Positions 1 to 5,453 of a stretch of 6,437 nt of DNA are shown here, in pieces (within the stretch, counting starts at the first letter, position 1; every line of letters starts with the position of its first letter). Made by a program: the position numbers and the translations under genes. The notes under the pieces are model-generated. The model made no database searches and had not been told where the DNA came from. It was given only the letters and a program-made list of their open reading frames with translations. The stretch covers positions 1-6,437 of the forward strand of contig CALAZP010000125.1 in NCBI GenBank assembly GCA_937926355.1, read 5' to 3'. This DNA comes from an uncultured Saprospirales bacterium (GTDB lineage Bacteria; Bacteroidota; Bacteroidia; Chitinophagales; Saprospiraceae).

Positions 1-75
1 GTGATCCCGGCACGATTCGAACGTGCGACCTACTGATTAGAAGTCAGTTGCTCTATCCAGCTGAGCTACGGGACC
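1..75 (-). tRNA. tRNA-Arg, anticodon TCT
   Basis: Read on the minus strand, this folds as a complete cloverleaf. The acceptor arm GGTCCCG pairs with CGGGATC with one G-U pair. The D arm contains AGCTCAGCTGGATAGAGC. The anticodon stem ACTGA/TCAGT encloses the loop CTTCTAA, and the T arm GCACG-TTCGAAT-CGTGC is standard. The loop places TCT at positions 34-36, so the tRNA should decode AGA (and AGG by wobble) as arginine, which suits an AT-rich genome. The mature 5' end is at base 75, the discriminator A is at base 2, and base 1 is a C that fits the first base of CCA. Whether the full CCA is encoded lies outside the window. Confidence 0.97.
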
Positions 76-87
76 TTTAAAGCGATG

Positions 88-95
88 CAAAAATA
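88..95 (-). promoter_or_regulatory. Probable Bacteroidota -7 promoter element for the tRNA-Arg gene
   Basis: The minus strand reads TATTTTTG, an exact match to the TAnnTTTG -7 element known for the primary sigma factor of Bacteroidota. Its last base lies 12 bases before the mature 5' end of the tRNA, so transcription would begin some 5 to 9 bases upstream of the tRNA. That is a normal leader length. The expected -33 TTG-type element about 19 bases further up is not clear; the best candidate there is only a T-rich stretch around 115-121. The position supports the call more than the motif does, because TAnnTTTG is easy to find by chance in AT-rich DNA. Confidence 0.5.
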
Positions 96-134
96 AACGA
101 TTTATTGAAAAAAGCGTAAAATTTAACCTCAAAT

Positions 135-518
135 TTATTGCTTTGTAAACCCTAATAAAACAAACAACCAACTCAGGATAAAAGCTAAACCTCCCAAAGG
201 AGTAACAGGCCCTAAAAATGAAACATTAAAGTTCAACCATTCCTGTATGCTCAGCAAATATAAAGACCCAGAAAACAACGAAATTCCAATAACCATTAAG
301 ATCCCTGCCCAACGGAAAAATTTATGAAAATTAGCATCTCCAATAATTCCAAGAAATAAAAGGCCTAAACCATGAATGAATTGATACTCTACACCAGTTT
401 GAAAAGTATCTAATTGATTTGCACTCAAAACTGTTTTTAAAAAATGAGCGCCAAAAGCACCCAGTATTACCGCAGTTGCCATAAATAAACTTCCAAAAAT
501 GCCAATGCTTTTATTCAT
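135..518 (-). CDS. DUF423 family small integral membrane protein (YwdK-like)
   Basis: The protein is about 127 residues with four predicted membrane helices and matches the DUF423 family. It shows the family signatures GAFGAH in helix 1, EYQFIHGLGLL at the start of helix 2, SGSLYLL in helix 3, and GPVTPLGG leading into helix 4. The family has no established biochemical function; members are widespread small inner-membrane proteins. I chose the ATG at 518, two bases after the ung stop codon, because family members begin a few residues before the first hydrophobic segment. An in-frame ATG at 539 would add seven residues and overlap ung by 19 bases. It is the last gene of the minus-strand run, followed by a 59-base gap before the tRNA. 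Family assignment is firm, the start less so. Confidence 0.9.
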   Translation of the reverse strand: MNKSIGIFGSLFMATAVILGAFGAHFLKTVLSANQLDTFQTGVEYQFIHGLGLLFLGIIGDANFHKFFRWAGILMVIGISLFSGSLYLLSIQEWLNFNVSFLGPVTPLGGLAFILSWLFVLLGFTKQ

Positions 519-520
519 AC

Positions 521-1207
521 CTAATCTGTTATTGACCATTTAATACCTGGCTTTCCATTTTGATTTAAATATTCATTTGCCTTTTTAAAATGTTGACAAC
601 CAAAAAATGCTCCCCCAGCCAAAGGAGAGGGATGTGCTGCTTCTAAAACTAAATGCTTAGAACGATCAATTAATTTAGACTTAGATTTTGCAAAATTTCC
701 CCATAACATAAAAACTATCCCTTCCATTTCGGCCGAAATAGTCCTCAATACATCATCTGTGAAATCTTGCCAACCAAGATTCTTATGACTCCCGGGTTTA
801 TTTTTCTCAACAGTTAACATGGAATTCAATAATAAAACTCCTTGATTAGCCCAACCAGTCAAATCCCCATGGAGAGGAATTTTGGCAAAGCCAACATCAT
901 TATTCAATAATTCTTTGTAAATATTCATAAGGGATGGGGGAATTCTAATTCCTTTGGGGACCGAAAAACTTAATCCCATAGCCTCACCTGGATTATGAAA
1001 AGGATCTTGACCAAGTATAACCACTTTTACCGAAGGTAAAGGGGTTAAATTAAAAGCGTTAAAAATCAAACTCCCTTTAGGATAAATAATTCTACCCTCC
1101 TGTTTGAATTCACGTAACTTTTGGGTCAGATGAACAAAATAATCTTGAGTGAAAACACTTTTTAAAGCAATTTTCCAAGATGTTTCTATCTGAATATCAT
1201 TCTGCAC
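521..1207 (-). CDS. ung: Uracil-DNA glycosylase, family 1 (UNG)
   Basis: This cytosolic base-excision repair enzyme cleaves uracil from DNA that arises by cytosine deamination or dUMP incorporation. At 228 residues it has the usual family-1 length. Visible motifs are the water-activating loop GQDPFH (residues 66-71, catalytic Asp68), the uracil-binding LLLNSMLTV with Asn128, GSHKNLGW (139-146), LWGNFAKSK (168-176), and the DNA-intercalation loop HPSPLAGG (192-199) with the catalytic His192, followed by FFGCQHF. Phe70 stands where most UNGs have the thymine-excluding Tyr (E. coli Tyr66). The start is a GTG preceded by GGAGG at six bases. It lies inside the end of the upstream CPMC gene and overlaps it by 11 bases, so the two are probably translationally coupled. 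The gene sits at the tail of an oxidase operon without an obvious functional link. Confidence 0.97.
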   Translation of the reverse strand: MQNDIQIETSWKIALKSVFTQDYFVHLTQKLREFKQEGRIIYPKGSLIFNAFNLTPLPSVKVVILGQDPFHNPGEAMGLSFSVPKGIRIPPSLMNIYKELLNNDVGFAKIPLHGDLTGWANQGVLLLNSMLTVEKNKPGSHKNLGWQDFTDDVLRTISAEMEGIVFMLWGNFAKSKSKLIDRSKHLVLEAAHPSPLAGGAFFGCQHFKKANEYLNQNGKPGIKWSITD

Positions 1208-1454
1208 TAGAATCCTCCGTCCTTTGCGATTTAATCCTGTTTCTCCACCATATCAATCCAATTGTTCCAATGATTAAATAAGGCGTGGCTAACATATATA
1301 ATATACCTGTATTTAATTTTTTGCCGGCAGTTCCTCCATTTTTTAAATTACTCTCAGCAGACATTTTGCACATTGGACACTGGGCAATATTATTAGAAGT
1401 AGGAGCAATACTCAAAAAAAACAATAGACCTAAACTGAATAAAATCTTTTTCAT
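1197..1454 (-). CDS. Small CPMC-motif secreted/membrane protein of the oxidase cluster
   Basis: This is an 85-residue protein of unknown function. Residues 1-24 form a Sec-type signal peptide (MKK, then a hydrophobic core). A Cys-Pro-Met-Cys motif follows at residues 26-29, with Met31 close behind. After a Gly/Lys-rich stretch (39-47) comes one membrane helix at about 48-70 ending in WWRNR, then a short charged tail. The Cys pair would lie on the periplasmic side next to the membrane, and Cys/Met spacing of this kind could bind copper or undergo thiol exchange. That function is inference from motif and context only. The ATG at 1454 is four bases after the DUF420 stop; a longer reading upstream lies wholly inside the DUF420 gene and is rejected. 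Proteins of this shape with a conserved CxMC motif near cytochrome oxidase genes are, from memory, common in Bacteroidota. Confidence 0.8.
   Translation of the reverse strand: MKKILFSLGLLFFLSIAPTSNNIAQCPMCKMSAESNLKNGGTAGKKLNTGILYMLATPYLIIGTIGLIWWRNRIKSQRTEDSSAE
1208..1218 (-). promoter_or_regulatory. Shine-Dalgarno-like GGAGG site for the GTG start of ung
   Basis: The minus strand reads GGAGGATTCTA immediately before the ung GTG. GGAGG is a strong anti-16S match at a six-base spacing, and it supports GTG at 1207 as the real start, since no in-frame ATG lies nearby. The same bases encode Glu-Asp-Ser near the end of the upstream CPMC protein, so part of the match may be coincidental. Bacteroidota generally rely little on Shine-Dalgarno pairing, which makes such a clear site notable. 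Confidence 0.5.
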
Positions 1455-1458
1455 CGCA

Positions 1459-2037
1459 TTAAGTATAATATGGTAATAACAACAAATAACATATCGGTCC
1501 GGTTGCCGCCACATAAAACCATATCGGAAAAACCCATCTAGCCATCTTTTTATGAGCTTCAAACTGTTGAGTATATGCCTTGATGAACGTCAATAATATA
1601 AATGGAAGTGAAATAGCAGCTAAAAAAATGTGGCTTAATAAAAGTATTAGATAAAATAGGCGGTCATTTCCAACTGCTTGTCTTTCTTCATCCTCTAGAA
1701 TACCATTACCATTAAAATCCCCATAAATCGTTTCCGGTGTGGTAAAATGATAGGCCACATAAGAAAGTAAAAACAAAAGTGATAAACCTAATGCAGTGAA
1801 GATTAATTTTCTATGTAAATCTACCCTCTTATTTTTAATCGCAATAAATGCAGCTAATAAAATTAGAGCTGTAGCACCGTTAACGACAGCATGGAAAGAG
1901 GGCAAAAAAGAAAAATTGATTCCTTCTGGCAAAGGAATCTTAACTCTTCTCATAACTATTACCAGAGCTAGAACGACACCCGAAATTATCCATGCCCAGC
2001 GATTTAATTGCTTTGCAAGTTCAATTCTCTTTTCCAT
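1459..2037 (-). CDS. DUF420 family membrane protein (CtaM/YozB-like), putative cytochrome aa3 oxidase assembly factor
   Basis: This 192-residue protein has five to six predicted membrane helices and belongs to the DUF420 family. Family features seen are LPSFHAVVNG (45-54), LHRKL (74-78), SYVAYH (92-97), LLSHIFLA (133-140) and the C-terminal block HKKMARWVFPIWFYVAATG (162-180). The histidines at 49, 75, 97, 136 and 162 are spread over the helix ends and are candidate heme or metal ligands. The Staphylococcus aureus member CtaM is needed for activity of the aa3-type quinol oxidase, and B. subtilis YozB is its homologue. The place of this gene among oxidase genes fits the same assembly role, but that is inference. 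Oddly, residues 107-118 (DFNGNGILEDEE) fit the 12-residue EF-hand calcium loop and lie in the loop between two helices. It is ten bases downstream of the SCO-like gene. Confidence 0.9.
   Translation of the reverse strand: MEKRIELAKQLNRWAWIISGVVLALVIVMRRVKIPLPEGINFSFLPSFHAVVNGATALILLAAFIAIKNKRVDLHRKLIFTALGLSLLFLLSYVAYHFTTPETIYGDFNGNGILEDEERQAVGNDRLFYLILLLSHIFLAAISLPFILLTFIKAYTQQFEAHKKMARWVFPIWFYVAATGPICYLLLLPYYT
1684..1719 (-). other. EF-hand-like calcium-loop motif within the DUF420 gene
   Basis: The twelve codons encode DFNGNGILEDEE. Compared with the EF-hand loop consensus DxDxDGxIxxxE it gives Asp at 1, Asn at 3 and 5, Gly at 6, a hydrophobic residue (Leu) at 8 and Glu at 12. The motif lies in a loop between two predicted membrane helices. 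Calcium binding is inferred from the pattern only; there is no second EF-hand and the flanking helices are transmembrane, not the usual E and F helices. Confidence 0.55.
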
Positions 2038-2047
2038 ACTTTAATTT

Positions 2048-2605
2048 TTATTTTTCCGCTTCAGGGACATAGAAAATATCAGAAGAAGGTTGTTGAGGCA
2101 ATATTAAAGCGATATGCTCGACCATTCTTTTAATTTCTTCAATCTGATTACAATTATAAATGCTTCTGATTATACCATTGCGATCAGCTAAATAAAACTT
2201 ATTAGCTAAAAGAACCTGATCAGCTTCAAATTCATTTGAATCAAAAAAAATGACTTTAGAAGAATCATCAAAATAAAGAGAGGAAGATATATTTTCATCA
2301 TCCAATAGTCCAATAAAGAAATCAGATCTTTCCCCAAACTGGTCAATTAATTGATTGAGCGTTTCAGTGAATTTGCTATTGGAAGTCGTATTTTCGTCTA
2401 ATCTATTAAATACAATGGTATATCCCATCGTATCTAAACCGGCATCTAATAGTGACCACTTTCCATAATCCTTAAGCTCAGAACGAGCTTGAATTTGATA
2501 ATCATACCCTTGGCTTAGATAATACCAGGAAACCAAAGGTAATACCACCAGGAGAAGCAATAATCCGCTAATTTGAATAAACTTACTGACTCCTGTTTTA
2601 TTCAT
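2048..2605 (-). CDS. Degenerate SCO1/SenC-like membrane-anchored thioredoxin-fold protein lacking the copper ligands
   Basis: A 185-residue protein has an N-terminal anchor helix (residues 11-30) and an extracytoplasmic domain. The sequence YYLSQGYDYQ after the anchor, a beta-strand-like GYTIVFN (61-67), FFIGLLDDE (96-104) and the C-terminal FYLADRNGIIRSIYN (137-151) followed by an amphipathic helix resemble the SCO copper-insertion fold, where the last block is usually written LvDxxGxIRGxYd. SCO proteins carry CxxxC just after the first strand and a conserved His before the last block, which bind copper for subunit II. Here the region after the strand reads NRLDENTTSN with no Cys, the His site reads LLANK, and the only cysteine is Cys152 near the end. 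It sits where a SCO gene is expected, between subunit IV and DUF420. Family placement is inference from fold-level resemblance and context. The frame is intact, so it is not an obvious pseudogene. Confidence 0.6.
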   Translation of the reverse strand: MNKTGVSKFIQISGLLLLLVVLPLVSWYYLSQGYDYQIQARSELKDYGKWSLLDAGLDTMGYTIVFNRLDENTTSNSKFTETLNQLIDQFGERSDFFIGLLDDENISSSLYFDDSSKVIFFDSNEFEADQVLLANKFYLADRNGIIRSIYNCNQIEEIKRMVEHIALILPQQPSSDIFYVPEAEK

Positions 2606-2609
2606 ACAA

Positions 2610-3032
2610 TTAAATATTACCAGGCAAATCCTCTAAACGAATTACCTCTCCGGTTTGACTAGAGGAAGAATTTACTTCCACCTCATTTTTATCCTTAATA
2701 AGCTCTCTTCTATTCTTCCATGAATTTCCTTCCTGAAAGAAAGCAATAATCGCCCAAATCAATAATGTAGTAGGCAATAGAACCGTTAAGGCAAGCCCCT
2801 TAACTTCGTATTTCATATGCATAAATTCATATATAATGAAATACGCTTTGTAAAGAGATAAAACAATAAGCGCTAAACCAACTATATATAGCAAAACGGA
2901 ATATTTTTCTACTCCAGATATAATATGACCTTTTCCAAGTAAAGAAATGAAAACTTCTACAAGTGTTACAGCTGCTAATAAGTACAATCCTTTAACAACT
3001 TTCTTTTTTCCTTCTTCGTAACTGAGTCCCAT
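2610..3032 (-). CDS. Cytochrome c oxidase subunit IV family protein (prokaryotic COX4/CyoD-like)
   Basis: This 140-residue small accessory subunit of the heme-copper oxidase has three membrane helices at about 15-33, 43-65 and 79-99. The family pattern is visible in helix 2 and after it: LSLYKAYFIIYEFMHMKYE (58-76), followed by a Pro-containing third helix (LLPTTLLIW) and the closing FFQEGNSW. Subunits of this type stabilise the complex and are not catalytic. The gene is 21 bases downstream of a subunit III gene and four bases upstream of the SCO-like gene. Beyond residue 104 there is a hydrophilic tail of about 36 residues with a Ser run (122-125), which is long for a family whose members often stop soon after helix 3. 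Confidence 0.88.
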   Translation of the reverse strand: MGLSYEEGKKKVVKGLYLLAAVTLVEVFISLLGKGHIISGVEKYSVLLYIVGLALIVLSLYKAYFIIYEFMHMKYEVKGLALTVLLPTTLLIWAIIAFFQEGNSWKNRRELIKDKNEVEVNSSSSQTGEVIRLEDLPGNI

Positions 3033-3053
3033 TTTATGACAGTTTTTAAAATA

Positions 3054-3899
3054 TTAGAGAAGATAAAATACTAGAAATACAAATACCCAAACCAAATCTA
3101 CAAAGTGCCAATAAAGGCCTATTTTTTCCACCATTTCATATCCATTTTTTCTTTTGATATAGACACCACTACCCGCATTAAGCATGATGATAAGAAGAAA
3201 AACTACCCCTGAGAAAACGTGAAATCCATGGAACCCGGTAATAAAAAAGAACAAAGCACCAAAGGCTTTAGGACCAAATTCTTGCACACCTATTACGCCT
3301 TCTGACGAAATAAATCTTCTTTTAATCCAATTGCCTTCCTCTTGATGTATCAAATAGCTATCTCCAGCATTAAATATTTCTCTAGTTTCACCTGACGCAT
3401 ATGCATGCCCATGTGAATCATCTAAATATTCTCCATCTACCAAATGACTACCAAAAGGATTAGTGGTAACAGACATATGTTCATGACCTATCAGATTATT
3501 CCATTCCCAAGCCTGACATCCCAAGAATCCTGCTCCTCCTATTATAGTCAAAAGCATCCAAAAAACAACTCCATTTTTATTTTCTCTATGTCCTTCTTGT
3601 ACTGCCCGTACCATAGTAACAGAACTTATAATCAGTAAAAATGACATCACCGTTACGAAAATTAATGGTGCTCCAGTAATTCCAAAAGGCGCTGTAGAGA
3701 ATACAAAATCAGGTACTGGCCAAGTTGGAGAGCTAAACCTTAAAGCGCCGTAAGCAATAAGAAAACCAGCAAAAGTAAAGGCATCTGACAATAGGAAATA
3801 CCACATCATCAACTTTCCGTAACTAGCCTTAAAAGGTTCTTTACCGCCTGACCAGGCGTCTGTTTGTTCAGAATTTTGTACAACAGCTTCAGTAGCCAT
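3054..3899 (-). CDS. ctaE: Cytochrome c oxidase subunit III (CtaE), long form with a periplasmic-loop insertion
   Basis: This 281-residue subunit III of the heme-copper oxidase has five predicted membrane helices, not the seven of mitochondrial COX3. Signature blocks are WYFLLSDAFTFAGF (33-46), FLGCQAWEW (125-133), FFFITGFHGFHVFSG (217-231) and the C-terminal LYWHFVDLVWVFVF (262-275). Asp39 occupies the place of the acidic residue (bovine Glu90) conserved in helix III of COX3. Between WEW and the FITGFHG helix lies an insertion of roughly 70 residues (about 138-207), rich in His, Gly and acidic residues, where many bacterial homologues have only a short loop. The gene lies 21 bases after a second, shorter subunit III gene, so both products could enter the same complex. 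It starts with ATG and MATEAV, with no competing start nearby. Confidence 0.95.
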   Translation of the reverse strand: MATEAVVQNSEQTDAWSGGKEPFKASYGKLMMWYFLLSDAFTFAGFLIAYGALRFSSPTWPVPDFVFSTAPFGITGAPLIFVTVMSFLLIISSVTMVRAVQEGHRENKNGVVFWMLLTIIGGAGFLGCQAWEWNNLIGHEHMSVTTNPFGSHLVDGEYLDDSHGHAYASGETREIFNAGDSYLIHQEEGNWIKRRFISSEGVIGVQEFGPKAFGALFFFITGFHGFHVFSGVVFLLIIMLNAGSGVYIKRKNGYEMVEKIGLYWHFVDLVWVFVFLVFYLL

Positions 3900-3920
3900 A
3901 TCAAAAAGTATTTAAATATT

Positions 3921-4499
3921 TTATCTATACAGAGTAAAAAAGAATAATAAATATAACCAAAGGGCATCTACAAAATGCCAATATGTAAGTGTTAGTCTAA
4001 ATCGAATGGTTCTTTTGGTAGTAACATTATGGGGTAACATAAAAGCATGCAGTATAGCTACTATCAATATTCCTATTCCACCAAGAACATGAGCTGCATG
4101 AATACCTGATATAACATAGACAAAAGAACCAGATGGATTAGTGGTTAATTCAACACCAATAGCAGCTAAATCCAACCACCCTTGGTATTGAGTACTAATA
4201 AAAATAAAACCTAAAACCAAGGTAGCAATCAAACCCAATCTATATAATAATGTATTTCCCCTTTTAAAAGCAGAATAAGAAAGCTGAAGGATTAAACTTG
4301 AAATAAGCATTACACCAGCACTTACATAAAATATACTTGGCATGGCAAACTCTAACCAATTACCAGCACCCTGTCTTACAATATAAGCACTAGTAAAAGC
4401 AGCAAACATCATACCCATACTTGCGCATGCTACCCAAAGTGCAAATAATACAGGTGGAATTTTATTTTGTCTAAAAGAACTATTTGCCGCAACATCCAT
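3921..4499 (-). CDS. Second heme-copper oxidase subunit III family protein (short paralogue)
   Basis: This 192-residue protein has five membrane helices and belongs to the COX3/CyoC family. It is clearly homologous to the longer subunit III encoded next to it. Matching blocks are ASMGMMFAAFTSAY (26-39), YQGW (105-108), FVYVISGIHAAHVLGG (126-141) and the hallmark TYWHFVDALWLYLLFFF (172-188). It lacks the long loop seen in the neighbour. The acidic residue of the family's first signature helix is Met28 here (SMGMMF against SDAFTF), so it may not provide the same proton-uptake or stabilising carboxylate. It sits between heme O synthase and the long subunit III with gaps of 11 and 21 bases. Tandem subunit III genes are, from memory, usual in Bacteroidota oxidase loci. 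The division of labour between the two is not known to me. Confidence 0.9.
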   Translation of the reverse strand: MDVAANSSFRQNKIPPVLFALWVACASMGMMFAAFTSAYIVRQGAGNWLEFAMPSIFYVSAGVMLISSLILQLSYSAFKRGNTLLYRLGLIATLVLGFIFISTQYQGWLDLAAIGVELTTNPSGSFVYVISGIHAAHVLGGIGILIVAILHAFMLPHNVTTKRTIRFRLTLTYWHFVDALWLYLLFFFTLYR

Positions 4500-4510
4500 T
4501 ACTCTAGTAT

Positions 4511-5407
4511 TTAAATTTTATCCAAAAATAAGGCAATGAAAGAGACGGGGATATAAAAAAAAGAAGTATACATCAACGCCTTAGCGCTTTGTTTGTTGAA
4601 ATTGAGCTTAAATCTTACCGCAAAAATCAAGTACACTAAAGTCATCAAGCTAACCACTATTGCTGATATCCAACCGGATATTTCTAGGTAAAAAGGTAAT
4701 ATACCGACTGGAAATAAAAATAACGTGTAAAGTACCGATTGAAAACCAATACGGTGATCTACTTGATTACTTTCATTAGTCGGCATCAATTTATAACCAG
4801 CTTTGGAATAATCCTCATAACCTAACCAACCAATTGACCAAAAATGTGGGAATTGCCACAAAAATTGAAAGGCAAATAAAGACATACCAAAAAACGTCAG
4901 GGTACCTTCTGCGGCTACACAACCAATTAAAACAGGTAGTGCACCGGGAATAGCCCCAACTGCAACAGCAACAGGGGATATCCTTTTAATTGGAGTATAG
5001 ACAAAGGCATAACTCACCAAGGCGAAAGTGCCAAGAAAAGAGGTCAACGGATTAAATAAAGCTAATGAAACTATACCTAGCAAACTAAATACACCAGCTA
5101 GTAAAACTGCATCAGTTACTTTCATTCTTCCAGCAGCTAAAGGCCTGTTGGCAGTCCTTTTCATTTTGGAATCAAAAGAACGTTCTAACACTTGATTCAA
5201 AATATTGGCAGCTGCCGTTATAAAAAACCCGCCAAAAGATAGAAGCATCAAAGCAGTAAAGCTAAAGTCTTTAGGCTTTACTGCAATTAAGAAAGCCAAA
5301 AGTGAACTAAACATCACCGTTAAAGTGAGCCTTAATTTGATTAAGAGACTAAAATCTTTTAACCATGAATCAGCCAATCCTTTATTTGTAATCGTTCTAT
5401 CTCTCAT
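4511..5407 (-). CDS. cyoE: Heme O synthase (protoheme IX farnesyltransferase, CtaB/CyoE)
   Basis: This is a UbiA-family membrane prenyltransferase that transfers a farnesyl group to protoheme IX to give heme O, the precursor of the heme A used by the oxidase encoded beside it. It has 298 residues and about nine helices, the normal size. The first prenyl-diphosphate/Mg site is AANILNQVLERSFDSKMKR (67-85). Its classic NxxxDxxxD appears as N71, E75, D79, with Glu in place of the first Asp; from memory this is frequent in Bacteroidota. RTANRPLAAGRM (84-95), YTPIKR (137-142), GAIPGALPVLIG (151-162) and the second site QFPHFW (185-190) with YEDY and AGYKLMP are all present. It is 46 bases after ctaD and 11 bases before a subunit III gene. 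Heme A synthase (ctaA), which would complete the pathway, is not in the window. Confidence 0.97.
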   Translation of the reverse strand: MRDRTITNKGLADSWLKDFSLLIKLRLTLTVMFSSLLAFLIAVKPKDFSFTALMLLSFGGFFITAAANILNQVLERSFDSKMKRTANRPLAAGRMKVTDAVLLAGVFSLLGIVSLALFNPLTSFLGTFALVSYAFVYTPIKRISPVAVAVGAIPGALPVLIGCVAAEGTLTFFGMSLFAFQFLWQFPHFWSIGWLGYEDYSKAGYKLMPTNESNQVDHRIGFQSVLYTLFLFPVGILPFYLEISGWISAIVVSLMTLVYLIFAVRFKLNFNKQSAKALMYTSFFYIPVSFIALFLDKI

Positions 5408-5453
5408 TTACCATCTAGTTCATTAATTCCCTACACCCAAAATCATACTATTT

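Noticed and set aside
119..137. Direct repeat AAATTTA x2 with five bases between, at the DUF423 stop, also able to form a six-pair AT hairpin
   Set aside because: It is short, AT-only and low in complexity. The T run follows several bases later, so a factor-independent terminator is not convincing.
519..539. ATG at 539 as the start of the DUF423 protein
   Set aside because: It would overlap ung by 19 bases and add seven polar residues. The ATG at 518, right behind the ung stop, gives the usual family N-terminus. It cannot be ruled out.
1368..1388. Lipobox at IAQC of the CPMC protein
   Set aside because: A Gln just before the Cys is not the small residue expected at a lipoprotein cleavage site. 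An ordinary signal peptide fits better.
1455..1562. Longer start for the CPMC protein at 1562
   Set aside because: The extra 36 residues lie inside the DUF420 gene in another frame and would bury the clear signal peptide that begins at the ATG at 1454.
1285..2044. Plus-strand open frames opposite the CPMC and DUF420 genes (1285-1476 and 1796-2044)
   Set aside because: They mirror the hydrophobic codons of the minus-strand membrane proteins and have no recognisable features.
2048..2605. Frameshift or pseudogene explanation for the SCO-like protein
   Set aside because: The frame is uninterrupted, the start and stop fit tightly between neighbours, and both N- and C-terminal blocks are in the same frame. 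Missing ligands look like divergence, not a broken gene.
5133..5195. Glu in place of the first Asp in the NxxxDxxxD site of heme O synthase as a sign of altered function
   Set aside because: The substitution keeps the charge and, from memory, NQxxE is the usual form in Bacteroidota; all other motifs are intact.
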